Assembly (NCBI RefSeq): GCF_006715485.1
Contig: NZ_VFNH01000001.1
Location: forward strand, 558,001-622,000
DNA from: Herbaspirillum sp. SJZ107
Lineage (GTDB): Bacteria; Pseudomonadota; Gammaproteobacteria; Burkholderiales; Burkholderiaceae_D
Length of the DNA stretch: 64,000 nucleotides
Reading direction: 5' to 3'
In this document: piece after piece, positions 17,432 to 26,668 of the stretch
How positions within the stretch are numbered: position 1 is the stretch's first letter
Layout of the letters: each line of letters starts with the position of its first letter
Translations under genes and position numbers: made by a program
The notes under the pieces: generated by a model
Seen by the model: the letters and a program-made list of their open reading frames with translations, nothing else
Told to the model about the DNA's origin: nothing
Database searches by the model: none

Positions 17432-20311
17432 ATGGATCGTGTAACGAGCAAGGCGGCCTTCGTGGCCGAGGCATTGGCGCTGATTGCCGCGCCTGCGTGC
17501 GCGTGCGACGCGCAGGGCGTGGTATGGGCCGCCAACCCGGCCATGGCGGAACTCGCCGGCGGACCGCTCGAAGGGCGCTCGCTGGGCGAATTGCTGGACA
17601 TGGACGCGCTCACGGCGCCGGCCGCGATGGCGATCGCCTCCAGCCAGACCCTGGCGCGTGAAGGGCGCTGGGAAGTCGTGCTGGCCGCCGGCACCGCGCT
17701 GCCGGGCCGGGCCCTCGAGGTGCGCGCCAAGCCGCTGCCGGCGGCGTGCGGCGCCGGCGCCACCTTCGTGTTCGGTCCGCCTTCGCGCAGCGGGGCCGAC
17801 GCCGCCCTGCGCGGCACGGTGCTGCGCCAGGCCACGGTGCTGGAGCATGCGCCGGTCGGCATCGTCGTCACCCTGCCGCACCTGGTCAAGTCCTGCAATC
17901 CGCGCATGGCGGCAATGCTCGGCTACAGCGCCGAGGAACTGACCGGCGTCGATCCCGTCAGCGTATTTGCCGCACCCGGCCACTACCAGGCTTTCGTCGA
18001 CGCGGCGCTGGAGGTGCTGGGTGCCGGCGGCCTGTACGAGGACGAGCTCCAGCTGCGCCACCGCGACGGCGCGCTGCTGTGGTGCCGTATCCGCGCCAAG
18101 GCGGTCGACGCGCGCGCGCGCGAGGCCGGCACCGTCTGGATCGTGGAAGACGTCACGGCCGAGCGCCAGGCCCTGACCGAGGTCCAGGCGATCATGACCA
18201 ATGCCACCGTCGGCATCTTCTTCACGCGCGAACGCGTGATCACCCGCTGCAACGGCTGCTTCGCGGCGATGTTCGGCTACGGCGAGTCGGAAGTGCTGGG
18301 CCGGTCGACGCGCCTGATGTACACCGACGAAGACGCCTTCCTGACCCTGGGCCGGCACGCCTACGCGGTGCTGGCGGAAGGCCGCCGGTTCGGCTGCGAG
18401 CACACGATGGTGCGCAAGGACGGCACGCCGATGTGGGTCGGCATCATCGGTTATCCGGCCAATGCCGGCGAGCTGGGGCAGGGCACCATGATCTGGATGA
18501 TCGAGGACCGCAGCGGCCGCAAGCTGGCCGAAGAATCGCTGCGCAACGCGCTGATGGAAAACCAGGCCATCCTCGACAATGCAGTGCTGGGCGTGGCCGT
18601 GGTCGAGCACGGCCGTACCCTGCGCTGCAACCCCAAGATGGGCGAGCTGTTCGGCTGCGGCGACGGCGCCATCGCCGGCCAGTGGGTGAGCGAGCTGTAT
18701 CCCGATGCCCAGGCCTGGGCGGCGGCGCGTGTGCGGGTCGACGCCGACTTCCGCAGCGGGCGCGTGCATACCTCCGAGCACCAGCTGGTGCGGCGCGACG
18801 GCAGCCTGTTCTGGGCGCGGCTGTCGGGCCGGCCGTTCGACCTGGCGCAGCCGCAAGGGCGCAGCGTCTGGCTGGTCGACGACGTCACCGCCCAGCACGA
18901 AGCGGCGGAGGCGCTGCGCCGCGCGCGCGACGAACTCGAGGTGCGGGTCCAGGAGCGCACCGCCGAGCTGCAGGCCGAGATCGTCGAACGGCGCCAGGCC
19001 GAGGCGCGAGTGCACCACATGGCCTACCACGACGCCCTGACCGGGCTGCCCAACCGCGCGCTGCTGGCCGAACGCCTCGACCGCGCACTGCTGGCGGCAC
19101 GGCGCGACGGACGCCGGCTGGCGCTGATGTTCCTCGACCTCGACCGTTTTAAAACGATCAACGATTCCCTGGGCCACGCCACCGGCGACCATTTGCTGCG
19201 CGAAGTCGCGCAGCGCCTGTGCCGCGTGGTGCGCGCCAGCGATACCGTGGCGCGCCTCGGCGGCGACGAGTTCGTGGTGCTGGTGCCGGGCGTGCGCGCG
19301 GCCGAGGAATGCACGCTGGTCGGCGACAAGATCATCGACGTGCTGGCCGAGCCGGTGTCCTTCGAGGGCCGCAGCCTGCACATCTCGACCTCGATCGGCA
19401 TCTGCCTGTATCCGGACGACGGCACCGACGTCGATAGCCTGATGCGCAAGGCCGATGCCGCGATGTACCAGGCCAAGGCGGCCGGCCGCAACAACTACCA
19501 GTTCTATTCGGGCTGCATGGATGCCGCCGAGCGCCATTTCGAACTCGAGACCGAGCTGCGCGGCGCCCTCGCGCGCGACGAGTTCGCGCTGCTGTTCCAG
19601 CCCATCGTCGCCGTCGCCGACCGTGCGCCGCAGGCGCTGGAAGTGCTGCTGCGCTGGCGCCATCCGCAGCGCGGCCTGGTCGCCCCCGGCGAATTCATCC
19701 CGATCCTCGAGGAAAACGGCGCCATCGTGGCGGTCGGCGAGTGGGTGATCCGGCGCGCCTGCGAACAGGCGGTGGCCTGGCAGCGCGCCGGCCGGCGTCC
19801 GCTGCCGCTGGCGATCAACCTGTCGGCGCGCCAGTTCATGCACCGCGGCCTGGTCGACTCGATCCGCGCCATCGTCGAGGAGACCGGGATCGACCCCGGC
19901 CTGCTCGAATTCGAGATCACCGAAACCGCGCTGATGCAGCATTGCGGCCAGACGCTGGAAACGCTGGGCCAGATCTCCCGCATCGGCATCCGCCTGTCGA
20001 TCGACGATTTCGGCACCGGCTATTCGAGCCTGGCTTACCTGAAGCGCTTCCCGGTCCGCAAGATCAAGATCGACCGCGCCTTCGTGCGCGAGCTCGAGAC
20101 CAGCAGCGAAGACCAGGCCATCGTCGCCGCCATCATGGCGCTGGCCGGCAGCCTGCAGATGGCGGTGGTGGCGGAAGGCGTGGAGACCGAAGGCCAGCTG
20201 GCGCTGCTGCAGGGCAGCGGCTGCCAGTATGCGCAGGGTTACCTGTTTGCGCGGCCGGCCGGCCATGCCGAGGTGGCCGCGCTGCTGGGGCCGGGAACTA
20301 AGCCAGCGTAG
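17432..20311 (+). CDS. PAS-GGDEF-EAL cyclic di-GMP signalling protein
   Basis: The 959-residue protein lacks obvious membrane segments and should be cytoplasmic. About four PAS-like sensory modules fill residues 1-500, each ending in a WIVEDVTAER- or WMIEDRSGRK-like segment, then a short coiled coil (ARDELEVRVQERTAELQAEI). The GGDEF domain has LDRFKTIND, intact RLGGDEF (about 609-614) and an RASD inhibitory site. The EAL domain begins EVLLRWRHP, one change from EALLRW, but keeps FEITETAL, IDDFGTGYSSL, KIKIDRAF and AEGVET, so phosphodiesterase activity looks possible. The stop overlaps the end of convergent exonuclease III by 14 bp. Confidence 0.9.
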   Translation: MDRVTSKAAFVAEALALIAAPACACDAQGVVWAANPAMAELAGGPLEGRSLGELLDMDALTAPAAMAIASSQTLAREGRWEVVLAAGTALPGRALEVRAKPLPAACGAGATFVFGPPSRSGADAALRGTVLRQATVLEHAPVGIVVTLPHLVKSCNPRMAAMLGYSAEELTGVDPVSVFAAPGHYQAFVDAALEVLGAGGLYEDELQLRHRDGALLWCRIRAKAVDARAREAGTVWIVEDVTAERQALTEVQAIMTNATVGIFFTRERVITRCNGCFAAMFGYGESEVLGRSTRLMYTDEDAFLTLGRHAYAVLAEGRRFGCEHTMVRKDGTPMWVGIIGYPANAGELGQGTMIWMIEDRSGRKLAEESLRNALMENQAILDNAVLGVAVVEHGRTLRCNPKMGELFGCGDGAIAGQWVSELYPDAQAWAAARVRVDADFRSGRVHTSEHQLVRRDGSLFWARLSGRPFDLAQPQGRSVWLVDDVTAQHEAAEALRRARDELEVRVQERTAELQAEIVERRQAEARVHHMAYHDALTGLPNRALLAERLDRALLAARRDGRRLALMFLDLDRFKTINDSLGHATGDHLLREVAQRLCRVVRASDTVARLGGDEFVVLVPGVRAAEECTLVGDKIIDVLAEPVSFEGRSLHISTSIGICLYPDDGTDVDSLMRKADAAMYQAKAAGRNNYQFYSGCMDAAERHFELETELRGALARDEFALLFQPIVAVADRAPQALEVLLRWRHPQRGLVAPGEFIPILEENGAIVAVGEWVIRRACEQAVAWQRAGRRPLPLAINLSARQFMHRGLVDSIRAIVEETGIDPGLLEFEITETALMQHCGQTLETLGQISRIGIRLSIDDFGTGYSSLAYLKRFPVRKIKIDRAFVRELETSSEDQAIVAAIMALAGSLQMAVVAEGVETEGQLALLQGSGCQYAQGYLFARPAGHAEVAALLGPGTKPA

Positions 20312-21062
20312 CGATCACCGGCGTGTGGTCGGACGGCTGTTCCCACTTGCGCGGCTCGCGGTCGATGACGCATGCCGTGCAGCGCTGCGCCAGCGGCGCC
20401 GACAGCAGGATATGGTCGATGCGCAGGCCGCGGTTGCGGCGGAACGCCATCTGGCGGTAATCCCACCAGCTGTACTGCTTGTCCGGCTGGTCGAACAGGC
20501 GGAAGGCATCGGTCAGGCCCAGGCCGTTCAGGGCCAGCAGCGCCTCGCGTTCGGCGGGCGAGCAGTGGATCTGGCCGGCCCAGGCTTCGGGGTCGTGCAC
20601 GTCGCGGTCTTCCGGGGCGATGTTGTAGTCGCCCAGGATCGCGAACTGCGGGTGCGCCGCCATTTCTTCGCGCACCCACTCGCGCAGCGCGGCCAGCCAT
20701 CCCATCTTGTACTCGTACTTGTCGGAGCCCACCGCCTGGCCGTTCGGCACGTAGGCGCAGATGAAGCGCACGCCCTCGATGGTGGCGGCGATCAGGCGCT
20801 GCTGCTCGTCCGCATAATGCGGGTTGTTGCGCACCACGTCGGCGATCGGGTGGCGCGACAGGATGGCGACGCCGTTATAGGTCTTCTGGCCGCTGAACAC
20901 GACCTGGTAGCCGGCGGCGTTGATCTCGGCGACCGGAAATTTGTCGTCGGTGAGCTTGGTCTCCTGGATGCACAGCACATCGACAGGGGAGGTGGAAAGC
21001 CACTGCAGCAGGTGCGGCAGGCGTACCTTCAGCGAATTGACGTTCCAAGTTGCGATCTTCAT
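20298..21062 (-). CDS. xth: Exodeoxyribonuclease III
   Basis: The 254-residue enzyme is an AP endonuclease and 3'-5' exonuclease of base-excision repair. Catalytic elements of the family are all visible: ATWNVNSL at the N-terminus, CIQETKL with the metal-binding glutamate, LGDYNIAPEDRDV, RIDHILLS and the terminal SDHTPV. Length is standard. It converges on the PAS-GGDEF-EAL gene and overlaps it by 14 bp at the stop codons. Confidence 0.94.
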   Translation of the reverse strand: MKIATWNVNSLKVRLPHLLQWLSTSPVDVLCIQETKLTDDKFPVAEINAAGYQVVFSGQKTYNGVAILSRHPIADVVRNNPHYADEQQRLIAATIEGVRFICAYVPNGQAVGSDKYEYKMGWLAALREWVREEMAAHPQFAILGDYNIAPEDRDVHDPEAWAGQIHCSPAEREALLALNGLGLTDAFRLFDQPDKQYSWWDYRQMAFRRNRGLRIDHILLSAPLAQRCTACVIDREPRKWEQPSDHTPVIATLA

Positions 21063-21513
21063 ATTGATAAACCTGTTATTTCACACCAGACTGTCCGGCG
21101 TAAGTTTGCGCAGTATCAATGTTTGAATCAAAACCCGCAACGGTTGCTAGCTTTCAACATGTTTCAGCACAATTGGGTTTATTTGCGCTGAGTGCAACAC
21201 AAATATCGTAAAATCATTGTTCGGTAAATAAAGATTATAGACCGTACTGGCAAGCTCGGCCGAAGTGTGTCAAGATGTAACAATCGCTGTAAGGGGAGAG
21301 ATGCTTACGTATCGTCTTCCCTTTGAAGAAAAAATTGCAGTACATCAACTAGCAGTGTGGTATTGTTATATTTCTTCGTAGCCAAGTATTCATGAGCGAT
21401 TCATTGCTTTGAAATTGGTGCCTTGGCCGGGTGCCGAGCGGCCGAGGCAAAGTGTGTAACGATCGCGGATCCAGCAGGCATGGATTTGCACAGAGCTTTA
21501 ATAAAGGACAGTA
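21063..21513. other. 451-bp non-coding, AT-rich region with imperfect direct repeat
   Basis: This is the longest gene-free stretch in the window and is AT-rich compared with its surroundings. It should hold promoters for exonuclease III (leftward) and for the small gene at 21514 (rightward). Two imperfect copies of a motif occur at 21257-21287 and 21439-21467: CGGCCGA, then AGTGTGT, then GTAAC and ATCGC. The second is preceded by a weak inverted repeat (CTTGGCCG/CGGCCGAG). No ORF with a credible product or RNA gene was recognised. Confidence 0.5.
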
Positions 21514-21861
21514 ATGCGCCAAGCATTTGAAGCATGGGCCCAACGCGATGGCCACATCGTCCGGCGCCGTGAGGATAAGCCGGAAGAGTATCTGGTGTAT
21601 GAAACCCAGCGCCGCTGGCTGATCTGGCAGGCCGCCCTGGCCCATGGCCAGAAGGCCGCCGAGGCTGCGCAGAAGCCTGCACAGGCCGAAGCCCAGCCGC
21701 AGAAGATGCTGGCCGACGAAGCCGCCGTGCGCAATCGCGTGCTCAACGAGGTGCTCGACGCCTTCAGCGAGCTCGACGACAACGCCGGTGTCGAAGGCAT
21801 CGTCAAGGTCATCCAGAACCTCAAGAAAAAAGCGCGCGCCCAGGCCGAAGAAAAGGTCTGA
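21514..21861 (+). CDS. Hypothetical protein, charged and helical
   Basis: The 115-residue soluble protein is mostly polar and predicted helical, with an Ala/Gln/Lys-rich middle (AAEAAQKPAQAEAQPQKM) and a basic C-terminus (LKKKARAQAEEK). An AAAGGA ribosome site precedes the ATG. No domain was recognised. It is followed after 5 bp by a DUF1653 protein, so both are probably co-transcribed. The region upstream is a long AT-rich non-coding stretch. Confidence 0.65.
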   Translation: MRQAFEAWAQRDGHIVRRREDKPEEYLVYETQRRWLIWQAALAHGQKAAEAAQKPAQAEAQPQKMLADEAAVRNRVLNEVLDAFSELDDNAGVEGIVKVIQNLKKKARAQAEEKV

Positions 21862-21866
21862 GGCGG

Positions 21867-22070
21867 ATGACGGGGCCGAACCGCTATCGCCACTACAAGG
21901 GTGGCGTGTACGAGCTGGTCAGCGAGGCCACGCTCGAGGCGGACCTCACACCCGTCATTGTCTACCGCGGCGAAGACGGCAGGACCTGGGTGCGCCCAAG
22001 TGCTGCCTTCTTCGAACAGGTCGAGGTGGACGGTGTGCGCATGCCGCGTTTTGCCGCCATCCCGCCCTGA
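21867..22070 (+). CDS. DUF1653 domain protein
   Basis: The 67-residue protein consists of one DUF1653 domain. Marker segments are YRHYKGGVYELV at the start, TPVIVYRGEDGRTWVRP in the middle and FFEQVEVDGVRMPRF at the end. The family is widespread and small, and its function is unknown. It lies 5 bp after the previous gene on the same strand. Confidence 0.8.
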   Translation: MTGPNRYRHYKGGVYELVSEATLEADLTPVIVYRGEDGRTWVRPSAAFFEQVEVDGVRMPRFAAIPP

Positions 22071-22143
22071 ATCGCCTTCTGCATTCCCTCATGTTCAGCC
22101 CCAACCTGCCGTAAACTGGCAGGTATTCGTCCCGGGTCGAACC

Positions 22144-22617
22144 ATGTCCATTTTCCGTTTCCGCATTGCGTGTGCACTGGCGCTGGCGGCCGCCACGGCC
22201 GGCTGCGTGGTGGCAGGCGCCGACGCGCCGTCGCAGCAGCTCGAAGTCCATACCATCCTCGGCCACCGCGAAGTCGTCGGCGTCGGCTGCGTGCTGTCCA
22301 ACAGCGCGGGGCGCTGGTTCGTGGTGGCGCCGGGCCGCGTCACCGTCGAGCGCACCCGCGATCCCCTGACCATCGATTGCGCGCGCGAGGGCGTCGGCAG
22401 CGCGCGCGAGCAGGCGGCATCGCATAACGCGGGATTGTTTGATACCGACAAGTTGATCGGCAATGTCGTGATCACGGCCGGGATGGAGGGTTACATCAAC
22501 CGCCAGGCGGGGGAGGGGGTGGCGTATCCGTCGACGCTCACCATCCTCCTGCGGGCAGCCGGTGGACGGCCGGGCGATCCGGATGCGGCGCCGGTGCCGG
22601 GCGACGTGGTTTTCTAG
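22144..22617 (+). CDS. Putative lipoprotein of unknown function
   Basis: The 157-residue protein has a lipoprotein signal peptide (LALAAATAGC) with cysteine at about residue 20, so it should be lipid-anchored. The mature domain has two further cysteines (GVGCVLSN and TIDCARE) that may form a disulfide. It contains short beta-like segments (GRWFVVAPGRVTVERT). No family was recognised. The ATG at 22144 was chosen for the lipobox. A paired palindromic repeat follows immediately after the stop. Confidence 0.7.
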   Translation: MSIFRFRIACALALAAATAGCVVAGADAPSQQLEVHTILGHREVVGVGCVLSNSAGRWFVVAPGRVTVERTRDPLTIDCAREGVGSAREQAASHNAGLFDTDKLIGNVVITAGMEGYINRQAGEGVAYPSTLTILLRAAGGRPGDPDAAPVPGDVVF

Positions 22618-22626
22618 CCTTCCCAT

Positions 22627-22714
22627 GAACGTCGCCCCTGCAAAGGCAGGGGCCCAAGTTGCACGAGCCGTCGAAGCGCTCATAACTTGGGCCCCTGCCT
22701 GCGCAGGGGCGACG
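22627..22714. repeat. Paired REP-like element (BIME-like) between the lipoprotein gene and pepA
   Basis: Two inverted units occur: 22627-22660 (GAACGTCGCCCCTGC, then AAAGGCAGGGGCCCAAGTT) and 22684-22714 (AACTTGGGCCCCTGCC, then TGCGCAGGGGCGACG). They are nearly the reverse complement of each other and match the element at 15994-16080. The position between two convergent genes is typical for REP elements. Confidence 0.82.
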
Positions 22715-22743
22715 GTTTTCAGGCTGGTGGAACCAGCCTTCGC

Positions 22744-24240
22744 TTACACGCGGTTCAGCAGGAAGGTCGTCAGCAGCGGCACCGGACGGCCGGTCGCGCC
22801 TTTTGCCGCGCCGCTCTTCCAGGCGGTGCCCGCGATGTCCAGGTGGGCCCAGGTGTAGTTGCGGGTGAAGTTTTCCAGGAAGGCCGCTGCGGTGCAGGAG
22901 GCGCCGCCCGGGCTGCCGATGTTGGCCAGGTCGGCGAAGTTCGACTTCAGCTGCTCGTTGTAGTTCTCGCCGATCGGCAGGCGCCAGGCGGTATCGCCGG
23001 TCTGGGCGCCGGCGTCCATCAGCTCGTCTGCCAGCGCGTTGTGGATGTCGTCATGGCGGGTGAACAGGCCCGAGTTGTGGTGGCCCAGGGCGACGATGCA
23101 GGCGCCGGTCAGCGTCGCGATGTCGACCACGGCGGCCGGCTTGAAGCGCTCGGCGTAGGTCAGGGCGTCGGCCAGCACCAGGCGGCCTTCGGCGTCGGTA
23201 TTCAGGATCTCGATGGTGGTGCCGTTCATCGCGGTGACGATGTCGCCCGGCTTGGTGGCGCGGCCCGACGGCATGTTCTCGCAGGCGGCCACGATGCCGA
23301 TCACGTTCAGCTTGATGTTCATCTCGCCGATCGCGCGGAAGGTGCCCAGTACCGAGCCGGCGCCGCACATGTCGTACTTCATTTCATCCATGCCCGGACC
23401 CGGCTTCAGCGAGATGCCGCCGGTGTCGAAGGTGATGCCCTTGCCCACCAGGACGGTCGGCGCGTCCTTCGGCTTGCCGCCCATGTGCTTGAGGACGATG
23501 AACTTCGGCGGCTCTTCGCTGCCGCGGGTGACGGACAGGAAGCTGCCCATCTTCAGCGCTTCGAGCTGCTTGCGGTCCAGGATCTCGACGTCGAAGCCGT
23601 AGTCCTCGGCCAGCTTGCGTGCGGTGTTGGCCAGGTAGGTCGGGGTGCAGACGTTCGGCGACAGGTTGCCCAGTTCCTTGGTCAGGTTCATGCCGTTGGC
23701 GATCGCGATCGACTGCGCCAGTACGGCCTTCAGCTGCGGGGTGGCAGCCGGCACGGCCAGCGCCAGCTTGCGCACGCCGGTAATGGCCGGATCTTTTTTA
23801 CTCTTTTGCGCGTCGCTGCGGAATTCGGATTCGTTGGCGACGACGACGATGCTGCGCACCGCCCAGTTCAGGTCGCGGCCTTTCACATTCTCGAACGGGA
23901 ATGCGATAATGGCATCCTGTGCGCCCAGCGAGGCGAAGGCTTTCAGCATCGCGGTGACGGCGCTGCCGAAGCTCTTCTCGCTGATCGCCTCGTCGGCACC
24001 GACGCCCACCAGCAGCACGCGGCCTGCCGTCATGCCGGCCACGCCGCGCAGCAGCAGGGTCGAACCGGGCTTGCCGGAGATATCGCCCGACTTGACGGCG
24101 GCCGAGATGGCGCCGTTCAGATCGAGGGCCTTCGCTGCCTCCGACAGTTTCTTGTTCTCGAATACCGCCACGGCGATGCAGCCCGACTTGGCCGCGCCCA
24201 GCGTGTTTTTGGTGTCGAATGCTTTTATGCTAAAGTCCAT
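22744..24240 (-). CDS. pepA: Leucyl aminopeptidase (M17)
   Basis: The 498-residue cytosolic enzyme removes N-terminal residues from peptides and has two metals per active site. The C-terminal catalytic domain shows [17 protein letters not shown], with the catalytic lysine and metal-binding aspartate, and the M17 signature [14 protein letters not shown]. The N-terminal half is the usual macrodomain-like region. It is divergent from lptF across a 98-bp promoter region, the arrangement commonly seen for pepA and lptFG in proteobacteria. Confidence 0.95.
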   Translation of the reverse strand: MDFSIKAFDTKNTLGAAKSGCIAVAVFENKKLSEAAKALDLNGAISAAVKSGDISGKPGSTLLLRGVAGMTAGRVLLVGVGADEAISEKSFGSAVTAMLKAFASLGAQDAIIAFPFENVKGRDLNWAVRSIVVVANESEFRSDAQKSKKDPAITGVRKLALAVPAATPQLKAVLAQSIAIANGMNLTKELGNLSPNVCTPTYLANTARKLAEDYGFDVEILDRKQLEALKMGSFLSVTRGSEEPPKFIVLKHMGGKPKDAPTVLVGKGITFDTGGISLKPGPGMDEMKYDMCGAGSVLGTFRAIGEMNIKLNVIGIVAACENMPSGRATKPGDIVTAMNGTTIEILNTDAEGRLVLADALTYAERFKPAAVVDIATLTGACIVALGHHNSGLFTRHDDIHNALADELMDAGAQTGDTAWRLPIGENYNEQLKSNFADLANIGSPGGASCTAAAFLENFTRNYTWAHLDIAGTAWKSGAAKGATGRPVPLLTTFLLNRV

Positions 24241-24338
24241 TTGATTCTCCGTTTCGTATTTTCGGCCGTGCTTGCGACGGACACTGCACTGCTCAGTGAC
24301 TGCTCAGTTCCAAATTAACCTGCAATTATAACCATCGA

Positions 24339-25487
24339 ATGATTTTCCGACGCGCCCTACAGCGTGAATTGGCCAGCGTGGCCGGCGCGACCTTCACGGT
24401 CCTGTTTTCGATCCTCGTCACCTGGACCTTGATCACCATCCTGGGCCGGGCCGCGGGCGGCAAGGTCGATTCGGGCGACGTGCTGGCCCTGATCGGCCTG
24501 GCGGTGGTGAATTATCAGCCAACCATCCTGATTCTCACCAGCTTTATTTCCGTCCTGGTGGTCATCACCCGCAGCTACCGCGATTCCGAAATGGTGGTCT
24601 GGTTCGCCTCCGGCCAGTCGCTCGCGCGCTGGATCGTGCCGGTGCTCACCTTCGGCTTGCCGATCGTGGCCGTGGTGGCGGCCCTGTCCTTCGTCGTGAT
24701 CCCCTGGGCCCAGCTCAAGAGCAGCGAATTCAGCCAGCGCTTTGAAAAGCGCGAAGACCTGCAGCGCGTCGCGCCCGGCCAGTTCCGCGAATCGGCCGGT
24801 GCCAACCGCGTGTTCTTCGTCGAGAGCACCGGCGGGCGCGCTTCGCCGGTGGTCCAGAACGTCTTCGTCAACACGGTCGAGAAGGGCCTGACCACCACCG
24901 TGGTCGCCAAGGAAGGCGTGATCGAGCCGGACGGCAAGGGCGGACAGTACCTGGTGCTCAAGAACGGCCGCCGCTATTCGGGCACGCCGGGCCGGGCCGA
25001 CTTCCAGTCGATGGAATTCGAGCGTTACCGCATGCGCGTGGCGACCCAGGTGCCGGTGCTGGGCGACGTGAAGGTCGGCGGCCTGTCCACGCCGGCGCTG
25101 CTGGCACTGCCGCCCAACCCCTACACCCGCGCCGAACTCCAGTACCGCATGACCGCACCCATCATGTGCGTGGTGCTGATGCTGCTGGCGATTCCGCTCG
25201 GCTTCGTCAACCCGCGTGCCGGCGCCTCGACCAACCTGATCCTGGCGCTGCTGATCTTCTTTACCTACCTGAACCTGACCAAGGCTGCCGAGAAGGCCGT
25301 CGAGCAGGGCAGGCTGGCCTTCGCCACCGGCTGGTGGCCGCTGCACCTGCTGGTGGTGCTGGCGGCGGTCGTCCTGTTCGCCTGGCGCATGAACGTCAAC
25401 CACCGCCTGCATCCGATGGTGGTCCTGAATGCCTTGCGCCGCCGGCGCCTGCTGCAAAGCGCGTCCGTCAAGGGAGGCGCCCAATGA
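24339..25487 (+). CDS. lptF: LPS export permease LptF
   Basis: The 382-residue inner-membrane protein is one half of the LptB2FG transporter that extracts lipopolysaccharide from the inner membrane. It starts MIFRRALQRELASVAGATF, has three membrane segments before a periplasmic beta-jellyroll domain (about residues 105-265), and three after it. It overlaps lptG by ATGA. Essential in most Gram-negative bacteria. Confidence 0.95.
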   Translation: MIFRRALQRELASVAGATFTVLFSILVTWTLITILGRAAGGKVDSGDVLALIGLAVVNYQPTILILTSFISVLVVITRSYRDSEMVVWFASGQSLARWIVPVLTFGLPIVAVVAALSFVVIPWAQLKSSEFSQRFEKREDLQRVAPGQFRESAGANRVFFVESTGGRASPVVQNVFVNTVEKGLTTTVVAKEGVIEPDGKGGQYLVLKNGRRYSGTPGRADFQSMEFERYRMRVATQVPVLGDVKVGGLSTPALLALPPNPYTRAELQYRMTAPIMCVVLMLLAIPLGFVNPRAGASTNLILALLIFFTYLNLTKAAEKAVEQGRLAFATGWWPLHLLVVLAAVVLFAWRMNVNHRLHPMVVLNALRRRRLLQSASVKGGAQ

Positions 25488-26668
25488 AGATCCTGCAACG
25501 CTATTTTCTGGTGAATATCAGCCAGGCGGTGGCCTTCGTGCTGGTCGCCCTGCTGGCGCTGATCGCTTTCATGGACCTGACCCAGGAATTGCCCGACGTC
25601 GGCAAGGGCGGCTACATGATGCAGCATGCGCTGCTGTACGTGCTGATGCAGGTACCGGGCAACATGTACCGCGTGATGCCGGTGGCGGCCATCCTCGGCA
25701 CCATCTACACGATGGCGCAGTTCGCGCAAAGCTCGGAATTCACCATCATGCGCGCATCATCGATGTCGACGCGGATGGCGGCCGCCATGCTGTTCAAGAT
25801 CGGCCTGGTGTTCGTGGTCATCACCTTCATCTTCGGGGAAGTGATCACGCCGCGTACCGCGCCGCTGGCCGAGCGCATCCGCCTGTCGGCCAAGGGCGCC
25901 ACCGTGTCGTCCGAATTCCGCTCCGGCATGTGGACCAAGGACACCGTCCACGCCGACGGCGCGCGCGGCCCGGTCACCGGCTCGCGCTTCTTCAACGCGC
26001 GCCAGATCCGTCCGGACGGCCAGCTGGTCGACGTGCGCCTGTACGAATTCGACAGCAGCATGCGCATGCGCGCGCTGATCACGGCGGCCAGCGCCACCTT
26101 CAGCGGCAACGGCATCTGGCGCCTGCAGGACGTCACCGAAACCCAGTTCACCAACAGCCGCACGCTGCCGGCACCGGGTTCCGCGGCGGCCAGCGGCGAG
26201 TCGATCCAGTCGCGCTTCGGCCAGGACACGGCCCGGGTCGAGACGCGCAAGCTGGCCACGCTCGACCTGGCCTCCGAGATCACGCCCAAGATCCTGTCGG
26301 TGTCGCGTTCCGACCCCGAGCGCATGTCGGCCAACGAACTGGCCGTGTACACGCGCCACCTGGCCGAAAACCGCCAGGAGACCGAGCGCTTCAAGATCGC
26401 GTTCTGGAAGAAGCTGGTCGACCCGCTGTCGATCTTCGTCCTGATGGCGCTGGCGCTGCCCTTCGGCTACCTGCAATCGCGCAGCGGCGGCGTCAGCCTC
26501 AAGATTTTCGTCGGCATCATGATCGGCGTAAGCTTCCTGTTGATTAATTCGCTGTTCTCGCACATCGGCATCCTGTCCACGTGGCCGGCATTCCTGACGG
26601 CGGTGGCACCGAGCCTGTTGTTCCTGGCGCTGGCGCTCGGCGGCCTGCGCTGGGTGGAGAGACATTGA
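25484..26668 (+). CDS. lptG: LPS export permease LptG
   Basis: The 394-residue protein is the second permease subunit of LptB2FG. It begins MKILQRYFLVNISQAVAFV, carries the YtgP/YjgQ-family segment SSEFTIMRASSMS near residue 85, a periplasmic domain at about 110-290 and three C-terminal membrane helices. The start at 25484 overlaps the lptF stop; a longer in-frame extension inside lptF is rejected. It overlaps the following cbiX-like gene by 1 bp. Confidence 0.95.
   Translation: MKILQRYFLVNISQAVAFVLVALLALIAFMDLTQELPDVGKGGYMMQHALLYVLMQVPGNMYRVMPVAAILGTIYTMAQFAQSSEFTIMRASSMSTRMAAAMLFKIGLVFVVITFIFGEVITPRTAPLAERIRLSAKGATVSSEFRSGMWTKDTVHADGARGPVTGSRFFNARQIRPDGQLVDVRLYEFDSSMRMRALITAASATFSGNGIWRLQDVTETQFTNSRTLPAPGSAAASGESIQSRFGQDTARVETRKLATLDLASEITPKILSVSRSDPERMSANELAVYTRHLAENRQETERFKIAFWKKLVDPLSIFVLMALALPFGYLQSRSGGVSLKIFVGIMIGVSFLLINSLFSHIGILSTWPAFLTAVAPSLLFLALALGGLRWVERH

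Noticed and set aside
17432-20311. EVLLRW considered evidence for an inactive EAL domain
   Set aside because: The remaining catalytic and metal-binding segments are intact, so Ala-to-Val in the signature is not enough to call it inactive.
21421-21470. Hairpin considered as tRNA or small RNA
   Set aside because: No cloverleaf, anticodon arm or T-arm consensus; the stem is short and imperfect.
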